Source: an uncultured Draconibacterium sp. (GTDB lineage Bacteria; Bacteroidota; Bacteroidia; Bacteroidales; Prolixibacteraceae). Taken from it: DNA of 64,000 nucleotides. The stretch is taken from positions 3,278,001-3,342,000 of the forward strand of contig NZ_OY781981.1 of the NCBI RefSeq assembly GCF_963677565.1, in the 5' to 3' direction. Below, in pieces: positions 53,839-63,492 of the stretch (the first letter of the stretch is position 1; the number at the start of each line of letters is the position of its first letter). The position numbers and the translations under genes are program-made. The notes beneath the pieces are model-generated. The model was given only the letters and a program-made list of their open reading frames with translations. It did not search any database and was not told where the DNA came from.

Positions 53839-54710
53839 GTTTTGCAACAACATACAAACCTTTATTCAGTGTAAATCTCTTGCATAAATATTACCTGAAC
53901 AAAGGTACCGACGATTATTTCAGCATGAATGATGCTGAGAAAGAAAAACAATTGGCCGGCTATAAACTTTCCGATCTCTTTTCTATCGTGCCTTCAGCAC
54001 TTACCAAACAAAAAATTCTGGGCCAAAAACTTAGATTTATACTTACAGGCTGCAGATTAATGGTTTGGGTGAAAGTTTCAGAACAAAACGCAAGTATTCC
54101 CTTCATTCCTCTTGAGGATACGCTGGAACTCACATTTTTGCTGAAATCAACAAACTACACATTCATTCATATAACACAGCTTGGATTGTTGAATGCCGGT
54201 CAACTGTTTTACTTCTCGAACAAACGATTAGCAACTGAGGATGCCGGATTCCCTTTAATAAAAAAGGAGAATAACACCTCTGAAATTAACGAATCTTACC
54301 TGTTGAATTCTACGAGTGCAGCAAACGAGTTGAAGCAACTCGATGCAGATGAAAAAAAGGGTCTGCTTGGTATTATCCGCATTTGTATAAAAGGGGAAAA
54401 TGGAGGCTACCATATTCTTAAACAAAACGGAAATCTGCGTAGCGAACACCGCACATACAATATTGTATTTGCCAACCGAAAAACAACCTGGCGCTATTTA
54501 TTCGAATCGGATCAAAATGTAACAGGTGCCGACGACGTGAAGAAAGAAGAAGGAAATGCACGTCAGCTTGTTACACGAAGCGAAAAACCGCTTACGGCAA
54601 AAGGTTTTGTCTCAATAAAACTGGGTGATAAGGAATTACCTAATCCCGATATTTTTCAGCTAAAACCGAATGAAGCGCTAACTAAAATATATTCAGAAAT
54701 ATACATGTAA
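53835..54710 (+). CDS. eCIS-associated protein of unknown function
   Basis: A 291-residue soluble protein that overlaps the DUF4255 gene by 4 bp and ends 17 bp before the sheath gene, so it is inside the eCIS operon. No family was recognised. It has a beta-rich middle (FRFILTGCRLMVWVKVSE, read as LRFILTGCRLMVWVKV, and TLELTFLLKSTNYTF), and the C-terminal tail ends in QLKPNEALTKIYSEIYM. Its place between terminator and sheath genes differs from Afp/PVC and may be a lineage-specific component. Assembly factor or end-cap partner is a guess. Confidence 0.7.
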   Translation: MSFATTYKPLFSVNLLHKYYLNKGTDDYFSMNDAEKEKQLAGYKLSDLFSIVPSALTKQKILGQKLRFILTGCRLMVWVKVSEQNASIPFIPLEDTLELTFLLKSTNYTFIHITQLGLLNAGQLFYFSNKRLATEDAGFPLIKKENNTSEINESYLLNSTSAANELKQLDADEKKGLLGIIRICIKGENGGYHILKQNGNLRSEHRTYNIVFANRKTTWRYLFESDQNVTGADDVKKEEGNARQLVTRSEKPLTAKGFVSIKLGDKELPNPDIFQLKPNEALTKIYSEIYM

Positions 54711-54727
54711 AATTTAAATCCAAAATT

Positions 54728-56146
54728 ATGGCAACACCGTACAAAACACCAGGCGTTTATGTCGAGGAAATTTCGGTTTTCCCGCCATCGGTGGCTCAGG
54801 TTGAGACCGCCATCCCTGCCTTTATAGGCTATACCGAAAAAGCAAAGAGGTTGGTCGACGACGATTTGCTGAATGTCCCTACACGCATTACATCATTGCT
54901 GGAATATAAACAGTTATTTGGTAGTGCAGCTCCGGAAGAAAACATTGCCGTAAATATCAGCGATGTTTACGATACAGCAGGAAATTTAAGCCGAACCATT
55001 CAGGTTCCCGATCCCACAACAAAATCACCCTTCCTGATGTATTACTCCATGCAACTTTATTTCGCTAACGGTGGTGGCCCTTGCTACATCGTATCTGTTG
55101 GCGATTATTCAGGTTCGGTGAGTAAGGCGACACTTGGCGCAAACGGTGGTTTAGCTCTTGTTGCGAAAGAAGATGAGCCTACACTGATTGTTTTTCCGGA
55201 TGCAACAAATGTATCCACCGTAACCAATTTCTACGATTTGTATGAAGAAGCAATGACCCAATGTCATGACCTGCAGGATCGTTTTACGATTATTGACTCC
55301 TTTAATCAGGCCGCTTCTTTTGCAGATACCTTACGCACCAATATCAGTTTAGGAACCGATTACCTGAAATACGGTGCGGCTTATTATCCGTGGTTAAAAA
55401 CCACCCTCCCGTATGCTTTTGACGAAGGCGATGTTACGATTTCGCATACCGAAACGAACGCACCGGGTGGAACAACCAGTTACGATACGCTGGCAGTAAA
55501 CGATGCAACAGTAACAGCCAATACCGAGTTGTACAATCAGATAAAACTCGAGCTGGCAAAACTAACTGTTACACTGCCACCATCGAGTGCAATGGCCGGT
55601 ATTTATGCCCGTGTCGACAGCAACCGCGGAGTTTGGAAAGCTCCTGCGAATGTTGGGGTTATGAGCATAGTGGGGCCAGATAAAAAAGTTACCAACCAGG
55701 AACAGGATGGTTTAAACATGGATACTTCGGGTAAATCCATTAATGCCATCAGAACCTTTGCCGGAAAAGGCACGCTGGTTTGGGGAGCACGCACACTTGC
55801 AGGTAACGACAACGAATGGAAATACATCCCTGTTCGACGCTTTTTTAACATGGTTGAGGAATCGGTGAAAAAGGCTACAGCACAATTTGTTTTTGAGCCA
55901 AACGATGCCAATACCTGGGTGAAAGTACGCGCAATGATCGAAAACTTTTTAACCCTGCAATGGCGCGATGGCGCTTTGGCCGGGGCAAAAGCCGAAGATG
56001 CATTTTTTGTAAAAGTAGGACTTGGCCAAACTATGACTGCCCAGGATATTCTGGAAGGCAGAATGAATGTTGAAATTGGAATGGCAGCTGTTCGTCCGGC
56101 TGAATTTATTATCCTGAAGTTTTCGCACAAAATGCAGGAATCGTAA
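54728..56146 (+). CDS. Contractile sheath protein (phage tail sheath family)
   Basis: A 472-residue sheath protein. Its N-terminus TPGVYVEEISVFPPSVAQVET is the standard T4 gp18/Pvc2 start, read here as TPGVYVEEI and VAQVETAIPAFIGY. The C-terminal domain includes GRMNVEIGMAAVRPAEFIIL and the RxFNxxE segment VRRFFNMVEESVKK. It forms the contractile outer sheath. Only one sheath gene is in the window (Afp and PVC have three). It lies 17 bp after the unknown protein and 23 bp before the first tube gene. Confidence 0.95.
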   Translation: MATPYKTPGVYVEEISVFPPSVAQVETAIPAFIGYTEKAKRLVDDDLLNVPTRITSLLEYKQLFGSAAPEENIAVNISDVYDTAGNLSRTIQVPDPTTKSPFLMYYSMQLYFANGGGPCYIVSVGDYSGSVSKATLGANGGLALVAKEDEPTLIVFPDATNVSTVTNFYDLYEEAMTQCHDLQDRFTIIDSFNQAASFADTLRTNISLGTDYLKYGAAYYPWLKTTLPYAFDEGDVTISHTETNAPGGTTSYDTLAVNDATVTANTELYNQIKLELAKLTVTLPPSSAMAGIYARVDSNRGVWKAPANVGVMSIVGPDKKVTNQEQDGLNMDTSGKSINAIRTFAGKGTLVWGARTLAGNDNEWKYIPVRRFFNMVEESVKKATAQFVFEPNDANTWVKVRAMIENFLTLQWRDGALAGAKAEDAFFVKVGLGQTMTAQDILEGRMNVEIGMAAVRPAEFIILKFSHKMQES

Positions 56147-56169
56147 TTAACAATTAAAAAGAAAAAATC

Positions 56170-56604
56170 ATGGCAACAGAATATCCAATGGTTAAGTTCC
56201 ATTTTCTGGTTGAATGGGGTGGAACAAAAATAGGATTCACCGAGGTTTCTGGACTAGATGTGGAAACCGAGGTGGTAGAGTACCGTCACGGGGCAAGTCC
56301 GGAGTATTTCAAAACAAAAATGCCGGGCATGCAAAAATACAGTAATATCACATTAAAACGCGGAACCTTTGCGGCAGATAACGAATATTTCGATTGGTGG
56401 AATACCGTTAAGCTCAATAAAATTGAACGCAGAGATATTACAATTAGTTTGTTGAATGAAGAACATTCGCCGGTGGTGGTATGGAAAGTTAAAAATGCGT
56501 GGCCAACTAAAATTCAATCTACCGATTTAAAGGCTGAAGGAAACGAAGTAGCCATTGAAACAATGGAGCTGGCACACGAAGGATTAACCGTTCAAAATGA
56601 ATAA
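56170..56604 (+). CDS. Contractile tube protein 1 (gp19/Hcp-like)
   Basis: A 144-residue inner-tube protein of the T4 gp19 family: FHFLVEWGGTKIGFTEVSGLD, FKTKMPGMQKYSNITLKRG, and NAWPTKIQSTDLKAEGNEV (each read in short pieces). It forms the Hcp-like hexamer stack inside the sheath. It is adjacent to the second tube gene by 2 bp. Confidence 0.95.
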   Translation: MATEYPMVKFHFLVEWGGTKIGFTEVSGLDVETEVVEYRHGASPEYFKTKMPGMQKYSNITLKRGTFAADNEYFDWWNTVKLNKIERRDITISLLNEEHSPVVVWKVKNAWPTKIQSTDLKAEGNEVAIETMELAHEGLTVQNE

Positions 56605-56606
56605 AA

Positions 56607-57068
56607 ATGGCTGATTATTATCCACCTCTAGGTTTTCATTTCAAAGTGGAATTCAACAATTACCCCGGAGAATTTCAGTTTCAGTCGGTTTCGGGTCTGA
56701 CGGTAGATGTTGAAACCGAGCAGATTGCTGAAGGTGGAGAAAATCGGTTTAAGCACAAAGTTCCGGTTCGTACCAAATATCCGAATTTGGTTTTAAAGCG
56801 TGGATTGCTGGTTGATTCGGAGTTGATTAATTGGTTCAGAAATGCAATTGATAACTTCGATTTTAAACCGACAAACCTGATAGTAAAACTACTGAACGAA
56901 GCGCACGAACCTTTAATTAGCTGGAATGTGGTGCATGCATATCCTGTAAAATGGAGCATCAGCGATTTTGACGCCGAACAAAACAAACTGGTTATAGAAA
57001 CACTGGAACTTACCTACAATTATTTTAATGTAGCCTTATGCCTATCGAAATTAAAGAATTGCACATAA
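56607..57068 (+). CDS. Contractile tube protein 2 (gp19-like)
   Basis: A 153-residue tube paralogue: FHFKVEFNNYPGEFQFQSVSG, VRTKYPNLVLKRG and HAYPVKWSISDFDAEQNKLV patterns. It is comparable to Pvc5/Afp5, which sits at the baseplate end of the tube. Its last 31 bp overlap the start of the DUF5908 gene. Confidence 0.93.
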   Translation: MADYYPPLGFHFKVEFNNYPGEFQFQSVSGLTVDVETEQIAEGGENRFKHKVPVRTKYPNLVLKRGLLVDSELINWFRNAIDNFDFKPTNLIVKLLNEAHEPLISWNVVHAYPVKWSISDFDAEQNKLVIETLELTYNYFNVALCLSKLKNCT

Positions 57069-57199
57069 GAATTGCAGTTGGCGAGAACGGATCTCAGGCC
57101 TCTGAACAAAGCACTGAGACAAGCGAAAGCCGGGATGAAATTATTGAAGCCTGTGTGGAGCAGGTAATGGAAATTTTATCAAAAAAGGAGGAACGTTAA
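57038..57199 (+). CDS. DUF5908 family small eCIS protein
   Basis: A 53-residue protein starting MPIEIKELHIRIAVGE and ending EILSKKEER, with an acidic middle. It matches the small DUF5908 proteins that occupy the Pvc6/Afp6 position between the second tube protein and the LysM protein in contractile injection systems. Its start overlaps the tube 2 gene by 31 bp, and its end contains the AGGAGG site (57186-57191) for the next gene, implying translational coupling. Confidence 0.82.
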   Translation: MPIEIKELHIRIAVGENGSQASEQSTETSESRDEIIEACVEQVMEILSKKEER

Positions 57200-57200
57200 T

Positions 57201-57926
57201 ATGCCTGGCGAGTTAATAAAACTACACATAAAAGCTTATTCCGATCCTACTTTCCGCACGGAAATTGCGAATGGTGAGTTCCGAAGCTTGCTCAATCCCG
57301 AAAAGTACAACCTAAAGTACAAGGTGGTGCAAAACCAACGTCAGGGATCGGGTACCAGTTCTTCGGCGCCGCGCTACGATAAAACACCTCCCGAGGATCT
57401 TCAGCTGGAGTTTATTTTCGATCGCAGCGGAGTGCTAATAAATTACGGTGCCCCTGGGGATTCTGATGACAAACTGAATGTTGATGAAGGCGTGGGAATC
57501 GATGACGATTTAAAACTTTTTAAACGCGTAGTTTTCGATTACAATGGCGACGAACACCGCCCCAATTACCTTGTGATTTCTTGGGGAACGCTATTGTTTA
57601 AGGGTGTTTTAACAGAGCTTGACATTACTTACAAACTATTTAAAGCCGACGGTACGCCTCTGCGTGCAAGTGCCACAGCAAAATTTAAAGGTTTAATAGA
57701 AGATAATTTGCGCGTTGCACAAGAGAATAACTCGTCTCCCGATTTAACGCATGTGCGAATTGTGAGTGCTGGCGATACACTGCCCTTAATGACACACCGG
57801 ATTTATGGCGACTCGAAATACTATCTCGAAGTGGCAAAAGCAAACAACATCACGAATTTCCGCAAATTAAAAACAGGACAGAAAATATTCTTTCCGCCTA
57901 TAAAACAAGTAAAAGCAGATGCCTGA
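57201..57926 (+). CDS. LysM-domain baseplate hub protein (Pvc7/Afp7-like)
   Basis: A 241-residue protein whose N-terminal 170 residues are a gp53/Pvc7-type hub domain (FRSLLNPEKYNLKYK, LQLEFIFDRSGVLINYG, LLFKGVLTELDITYKLF), followed by a LysM motif (VRIVSAGDTLPLMTHRIYGD to LKTGQKIFFPP). It joins tube and spike in Afp/PVC. The start ATG 57201 is preceded by AGGAGG at 57186-57191. It overlaps the VgrG-like gene by 8 bp. Confidence 0.92.
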   Translation: MPGELIKLHIKAYSDPTFRTEIANGEFRSLLNPEKYNLKYKVVQNQRQGSGTSSSAPRYDKTPPEDLQLEFIFDRSGVLINYGAPGDSDDKLNVDEGVGIDDDLKLFKRVVFDYNGDEHRPNYLVISWGTLLFKGVLTELDITYKLFKADGTPLRASATAKFKGLIEDNLRVAQENNSSPDLTHVRIVSAGDTLPLMTHRIYGDSKYYLEVAKANNITNFRKLKTGQKIFFPPIKQVKADA

Positions 57927-59664
57927 AGGAAGAGTCATACCAACAGCCCGGTCAACCGACCTGGTCACTTTCAAAATATTGGTGAATGGAGAAGAATTGT
58001 CATCGGTTTACCAGGTTTTGAGTATTGCCGTTGAAAAAGAGATCAACCGCATTCCGTGGGCAAAAATTGTATTACTTGATGGCGATCCGGCATCGCAGGA
58101 TTTTGAACTCAGTAATGAAGATTTTTTTATTCCGGGTAAGGAAATTGAAATTAAAGCCGGCTATCATTCGCAAAACGAAACCATTTTTAAAGGCATTGTT
58201 ATTCGTCATAATTTAAAAATTCGTACGAGCGGTGCAGTGCTGATTGTAGAATGCAGAGATTTGGCCATAAAACTTACTGTCGGAAGAAAATCAAAATATT
58301 TCTACGATAGCAAAGACAGCGAGATTCTGGAACAGATAATTGCTTCTTACAGTCTGGATAATTCGATTGAAGAATCGAATGTTGAGCATTCTGAAATGGT
58401 GCAATATAATGTTAGCGACTGGGATTTTTGTGTTACCCGAGCCCAGGCAAACGGAAAAGTATGTGTGGTTGATGATGGGCAACTATCGGTAGTAAGTCCT
58501 GATTACAGCCAGTCGGAAAAACTGACGCTGGTTTACGGGGCAACAATTCTTGATTTTGATGCAGAAATTGATGCCCGAAACCAGTTTGAAAATGTTACGT
58601 CGTACGCCTGGAATGCGGCCGATCAGGATATACTTGAGGTAGGATCAGAGACACCACCGATCAATTCAAACGGAAATATTTCCCATGAAGATCTGGCATC
58701 AGTAATTGGTGCAGAAAAATTGGAATTAAGAGAAGGTAGTGGAATTTCGGATGCCGGTTTGCAGCATTGGGCTAACGCCAAAAGCTTATTTAATCAGCTT
58801 TCAAAAATTCGTGGAAAAGTTAAGTTTCAGGGTGTACACGATGTGAAACCCAATACTACTATTGAATTGGCTGGCGTGGGCAATCGTTTTAACGGAAAAG
58901 TGTATGTCTCAGCGGTTCGACATCAGATTGCCGATGGAAACTGGACTTGCGATGCACAGTTTGGTATAAATCCGAAGTGGTTTTCAGAAACCGTTGATAT
59001 AAATCCATTACCTGCGTCCGGTTTATTGGCTGCGGTAAACGGATTACAGATTGCCAAGGTTACTCAGCTTCAGGACGACCCGAAAGGGGAAGACCGAATT
59101 TTGGTTCGCATGCCAATTGTAAATACGCAGGAACAAGGTGTGTGGGCCAGAATTGCAACACTGGATGCGGGCGAGGAGCGTGGTTCTTTTTTTCGCCCCG
59201 AAATTGACGACGAGGTGATAGTTGGTTTTTTAAATGGAAATCCAAACGATCCAATTATTCTCGGAATGCTGAACAGCAGCGCAAAACCTGCCCCAATTGC
59301 GGCTTCGGATGAAAATCATGAAAAAGGTTTTGTTACACGCAGCGGCATGAAATTCATTTTTGACGATGATAAAAAATCGGTGACACTGGAAACCCCAAAT
59401 GGTAAAATAATTAAGGTAGATGAGGATGAGGGAATTATTCAGATGGAAGATGAGAACTCGAACCTTGTCAAACTTGACAGCGACGGAATTACAATGGAAA
59501 GCCAGGGAAATATCAACTTAAGTACTTCCGGCGATGTGAAAATTGAAGGAACGAATGTAGAGATTTCTGCAAATGCGAATTTTAAAGCAGAAGGCACTGC
59601 CGGGTCAGAAGTTTCGTCGTCGGCCATAACAGAAATTAAAGGATCAATGGTAAATATTAACTGA
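57919..59664 (+). CDS. VgrG-like spike protein (Pvc8/Afp8-like)
   Basis: A 581-residue spike. The first 330 residues match the gp27-like part (WAKIVLLDGDPASQDFELS, IVECRDLAIKLTVGRKS), then comes an OB-fold/gp5-like segment with GVWARIATLDAGEERGSFF and VGFLNGNPNDPIILGMLNS. The C-terminal beta helix has short repeats (MESQGNINLSTSGDVKIEG, read as INLSTSGDVKIEGTNV). No extra effector domain is visible. It forms the trimeric tip under the PAAR protein encoded just 1 bp downstream. Confidence 0.95.
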   Translation: MPEGRVIPTARSTDLVTFKILVNGEELSSVYQVLSIAVEKEINRIPWAKIVLLDGDPASQDFELSNEDFFIPGKEIEIKAGYHSQNETIFKGIVIRHNLKIRTSGAVLIVECRDLAIKLTVGRKSKYFYDSKDSEILEQIIASYSLDNSIEESNVEHSEMVQYNVSDWDFCVTRAQANGKVCVVDDGQLSVVSPDYSQSEKLTLVYGATILDFDAEIDARNQFENVTSYAWNAADQDILEVGSETPPINSNGNISHEDLASVIGAEKLELREGSGISDAGLQHWANAKSLFNQLSKIRGKVKFQGVHDVKPNTTIELAGVGNRFNGKVYVSAVRHQIADGNWTCDAQFGINPKWFSETVDINPLPASGLLAAVNGLQIAKVTQLQDDPKGEDRILVRMPIVNTQEQGVWARIATLDAGEERGSFFRPEIDDEVIVGFLNGNPNDPIILGMLNSSAKPAPIAASDENHEKGFVTRSGMKFIFDDDKKSVTLETPNGKIIKVDEDEGIIQMEDENSNLVKLDSDGITMESQGNINLSTSGDVKIEGTNVEISANANFKAEGTAGSEVSSSAITEIKGSMVNIN

Positions 59665-59665
59665 T

Positions 59666-59959
59666 ATGCCACTTGCAGCACGAATAAACGATATGCACAC
59701 CTGTCCGATGGTAAATCCGAATGCAACGCCACATGTTGGCGGACCGCTAATTGGACCAGGAGAAGCAACTGTAATGATTGGTGGAATGCCGGCTGCTGTT
59801 GTTGGTGATATGGCGACTTGCAGTGGACCACCGGATACAATTGCGATGGGCTCTGCCACGGTGATGATCGGTGGTAAACCAGCCGCCCGAATGGGAGATT
59901 TAACAACGCATGGAGGAACGATTGTAATTGGATGTCCAACCGTAAATATTGGAGGTTAA
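59666..59959 (+). CDS. PAAR-domain spike tip protein
   Basis: A 97-residue PAAR protein. It has repeated G-rich patterns (VMIGGMPAAVVGD, VMIGGKPAARMGD) and His/Cys residues (DMHTCP, MATCSGPP, LTTHGGTI), as in PAAR tips that close the VgrG spike with a bound metal. No effector extension. Tight packing with the VgrG-like (1 bp) and gp25 (3 bp) genes. Confidence 0.95.
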   Translation: MPLAARINDMHTCPMVNPNATPHVGGPLIGPGEATVMIGGMPAAVVGDMATCSGPPDTIAMGSATVMIGGKPAARMGDLTTHGGTIVIGCPTVNIGG

Positions 59960-59962
59960 AAT

Positions 59963-60373
59963 ATGACAACATACAACTCATTTTTAGGAACTGGATGGAG
60001 TTTCCCGCCCGAATTTCAGAAAGAAAATAAAGGCGTGAAAATGCTTCATGATGAGGACGACATAAAAAGCAGCCTGGAAATCCTGCTTTCCACCCGTTTG
60101 GGAGAGCGTATTATGGTTCCCGATTATGGTTGCAATCTTGATGAGTTGTTGTTTAAACCGCTGAATATTAAGGTGAAAACTTATGTGATTGACCTGATAA
60201 AAACAGCAATTCTTTATCATGAACCGCGGATTGACGCGCGAAAGATCAGCATCGATCAAAGCAATGAATTGAATGGAGAATTGCTGATTAATATCGAATA
60301 CATGATTCGGGCAACAAACTCGAGAAAAAATATGGTATTCCCGTTTTACAAGGGCGAAGGAACCGAACTTTAA
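59963..60373 (+). CDS. gp25/GPW-type baseplate protein (Pvc9/Afp9-like)
   Basis: A 136-residue lysozyme-like baseplate subunit. The conserved stretch LSTRLGERIMVPDYGCNLDELLF is seen as LGERIMVPDYGC plus the EPRI-type segment YHEPRIDARKI. It is a sheath initiator that links the wedge and hub. 11 bp separate it from the large baseplate gene. Confidence 0.93.
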   Translation: MTTYNSFLGTGWSFPPEFQKENKGVKMLHDEDDIKSSLEILLSTRLGERIMVPDYGCNLDELLFKPLNIKVKTYVIDLIKTAILYHEPRIDARKISIDQSNELNGELLINIEYMIRATNSRKNMVFPFYKGEGTEL

Positions 60374-60384
60374 AAAGCTGAGAC

Positions 60385-63300
60385 ATGGCAAAATGTGGTA
60401 AAGACATATTATTATCGCGAGAAGGAACAGAGCTAGAAGAACGGTTCATTGCCGCGCTTAATCCGGATTCATTAAGATTAAACGATTTTGGCCTGGAACA
60501 ATGGATGGAATTTGCATATACTTTTGCTTCTCACATCAATTATTTCGATACGCAAAATTCGGCTGCTCCCGATAGCAACTGGCAAGACTTTTTTAAAGCG
60601 AAACCGGAGTTGGAAGAATTTCTGGCAGAGTTGGAAAAAGAAAGTTCGATTACCCCACACCTGGCGTTATTCGTGACTTTTATAAAGTTAATGGAACATA
60701 CAAAGCAACGTTTTAATAAGCTTACAAAACGCCATCTCGATTTTTATTTTAAAGAAATACTACAAATTGAAAAACAGGCACCAACGCCGGATTCAGTACA
60801 TGTGATATTTGAACTGGCGAAAAATGCTGTTGCGGAAAAAATTGCAAAGGAAACACAACTTGATGGTGGAAAAGATGCCGATGGGAAAAAGCTGCTATAC
60901 AAAATTTCGGATGAACTGATTGCCAGCCAAACAAAAGTTGCCAGCCTGAAAAGTGTATACAACGATCATGAAAATTATAAGTTAAAAGCTGCAGATGTGG
61001 CTAATTCATTTGATGGGAATGGCGAAGACTTCCCGGACAAGGAAGTAAAGTGGTGGCCTTTTGGTTATTATGAGCTGGAAGGCAAACCCGATACACGCGA
61101 ATATCCTGAACTTCCCGATGCCAAAATAGGATTTGCTGTGGCCGGAGAAATTCTGGAGTTGCAGGAAGGCGAACGGACCGTTCAATTGCGTTTAAGTTTC
61201 TCAGGCGCATTGTCACAAAGTATTTCTGCAAAAGATTTAAAAGAAAATCTGGCCATTTATTGCACCGGAGAAAAAGATTGGTTGGGGCCTTTCGACTTGG
61301 TAAACACAGATGAATTTACCTCAGGATTGGAAAGCAACAGAAAATATCTGAATATTGCGTTTCGGATTCCAAAGGACGAAAAAGCGGTAGTTGGTTACAA
61401 CGCAAAAAACCATGGTGAAAGTTTCAATTGTTCGGAATCGGTTTGCCGTGTGCTGATAAAAACAGAAAATGAAAAAGGTCACCGATTGTTCCGTAATTTG
61501 TTGACACAGAGTCTCTCTAAAATTGAGTTAAAAGTAACGGCTCGTGGAATTAGGAGTCTTGATTTGCAAAACGATACAGGAAGCCTGAATGCAGAGAAGC
61601 CATTTTATCCTTTTGGAAATCAGCCGGTCGAGAAATCTAAATTTCACATCAATTATTCGGAACTATTCAAAAAGAACTGGAACAATTTAAAAGTTTACGT
61701 GGAGTGGAAAAATGAACCGGATGACTTTAAAACATGGTATGCAGCCTATCAGAAAAAATTTCGCAAGGAATTGTCGCATAGTGTAATAGCTAAGTTTTAC
61801 CTGGCCAAAAAGAATACAAACAATATAGTTAACAGCGATAGTTATTTTACTGCAGGGATTGAAATAAACAATCACAACGATTGGGAACCTTTGGACGTTC
61901 CACAGGATGTTTCACTTTTTAAAAGAAACGGAGATAAATGTTATGCCGAATTTTCGGTAGCAAATACTGAAAGTGAGACTGGTAACGGTCCGATTCGTTT
62001 ATCGCTGAATCAATCCTTTTTGCACGACATGTTTCCCCGGCTTTACGCCATGTCGATAACCGATGAAAATGCGCCAATTCCCAACGAGCCCTACACGCCT
62101 TTTGTTGAGCAGATCATTCTTGATTATTCGGCATCGGCAACTTTTGCACCGGGCGATAAAAAGAATACCCGAGAATTTCAACTGTTTCACGAGCACCCGT
62201 TTGGGCAAAGAGAAGAAGGTTTGCTTTTGAAAAATGATGATTCGGAACTATTTGTAGTGCCTGAGTATTGCAAAGGTGGAAACTTATATATCGGGCTGGA
62301 AAATGCTATACCACAACAAACCGTTTCGCTCTTGATTCAGGTGTTGGAAGGAAGTGAAAATCCGGATTTAGAGTCGTTTGTTGGAAAACAACATGTGGAG
62401 TGGGATGTGCTTTGTTCAAACTGTTGGCAGTCGCTGGATTCAACAATGATTATTTCAAACAACACAGGAAACCTACTTAAATCAGGAATTCTGAAATTCA
62501 GTTTACCCAAAGAAGCAACTTCAGATAATACCTTATTACCTGCAGGTTATACATGGCTGCGTGCACGGATTCACAAAAAATATAATGCGGTATCAAAAGC
62601 TATCGGAATTCATGCACAGGCTGTTCAGGCTTCTTTCGAAAACAACAATAACAACCTCCAACATTTAAACGACGGATTACCTGCACAAACGATTTCAAAA
62701 ATGGTGAATCGTATTCCCAAAGTGAAAGGACTTACTCAGCCTTACAATTCGTTTGGAGGAAAACCGCAGGAAAGTGATGAGGCCTATTACCGCAGGATCA
62801 GTGAACGGTTGCGTCATAAAAATCGCGCCATCACCATTTGGGATTACGAGCATCTGGTATTGCAAAATTTCCCCGAAATCCATAAGGTAAAATGTTTGTC
62901 GCATACCTGTACAAAAATTGTCGGTAACAAACGACAAACAAAATACCTGGCACCTGGAAATGTGGTTGTGGTTGTAATACCCGACATAGTGAATAAGAAT
63001 GTATTCGATGTTTATCAGCCACGCGTTAGCAAAGCTACCCTGGTGAAAATTCAACAGTACCTTTCAAAATTGAATTCGAAGTTGGTGCAAACCGTGTTAA
63101 TCAATCCGGAGTACCAAGAATTGCGAGTTGATTTAAAGGTGAAATTCCACAAAGGTTACGACGAAGTTTATTATAAAACAGTATTAAACGATGACCTTAC
63201 AAAATTGCTCTCGCCATGGGCTTTTGACCACACTGCGCCTATTCGTTTTGGTTTGTCGTTGCACAAAAGTGTGCTTATAAACTATGCCGAACAGCTGGCT

Positions 63301-63492
63301 TATGTTGATTTTATTACCGATGTGCGGCTGTTTCAAAAAAATGCAGCAAGCGGAATTGAATCAGAAGTAAATGTTGCAGCCCCGTCGAGCCCCGAGGCAA
63401 TCCTGGTATCGGCGAAAGAACACAGTGTAAAAGATATAGAAAAAGATTGTTTAAATAAAGTTATTGAACCTGCAGAAACATGTCAGAAGTAA
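60385..63492 (+). CDS. Large baseplate protein, gp47/Pvc11-like
   Basis: A 1035-residue protein with a long N-terminal region and a C-terminal gp6/J-like wedge part: PQESDEAYYRRISERLRHKNRAITIWDYE, read as SDEAYYRRISERLRHK and AITIWDYEHLVLQNFPEI, then PGNVVVVVIPDIV. This matches the Afp11/Pvc11 wedge component. It overlaps the next baseplate gene by 13 bp. A gap of family resemblance in the middle (about 350-650) may hold lineage-specific domains. Confidence 0.9.
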   Translation: MAKCGKDILLSREGTELEERFIAALNPDSLRLNDFGLEQWMEFAYTFASHINYFDTQNSAAPDSNWQDFFKAKPELEEFLAELEKESSITPHLALFVTFIKLMEHTKQRFNKLTKRHLDFYFKEILQIEKQAPTPDSVHVIFELAKNAVAEKIAKETQLDGGKDADGKKLLYKISDELIASQTKVASLKSVYNDHENYKLKAADVANSFDGNGEDFPDKEVKWWPFGYYELEGKPDTREYPELPDAKIGFAVAGEILELQEGERTVQLRLSFSGALSQSISAKDLKENLAIYCTGEKDWLGPFDLVNTDEFTSGLESNRKYLNIAFRIPKDEKAVVGYNAKNHGESFNCSESVCRVLIKTENEKGHRLFRNLLTQSLSKIELKVTARGIRSLDLQNDTGSLNAEKPFYPFGNQPVEKSKFHINYSELFKKNWNNLKVYVEWKNEPDDFKTWYAAYQKKFRKELSHSVIAKFYLAKKNTNNIVNSDSYFTAGIEINNHNDWEPLDVPQDVSLFKRNGDKCYAEFSVANTESETGNGPIRLSLNQSFLHDMFPRLYAMSITDENAPIPNEPYTPFVEQIILDYSASATFAPGDKKNTREFQLFHEHPFGQREEGLLLKNDDSELFVVPEYCKGGNLYIGLENAIPQQTVSLLIQVLEGSENPDLESFVGKQHVEWDVLCSNCWQSLDSTMIISNNTGNLLKSGILKFSLPKEATSDNTLLPAGYTWLRARIHKKYNAVSKAIGIHAQAVQASFENNNNNLQHLNDGLPAQTISKMVNRIPKVKGLTQPYNSFGGKPQESDEAYYRRISERLRHKNRAITIWDYEHLVLQNFPEIHKVKCLSHTCTKIVGNKRQTKYLAPGNVVVVVIPDIVNKNVFDVYQPRVSKATLVKIQQYLSKLNSKLVQTVLINPEYQELRVDLKVKFHKGYDEVYYKTVLNDDLTKLLSPWAFDHTAPIRFGLSLHKSVLINYAEQLAYVDFITDVRLFQKNAASGIESEVNVAAPSSPEAILVSAKEHSVKDIEKDCLNKVIEPAETCQK

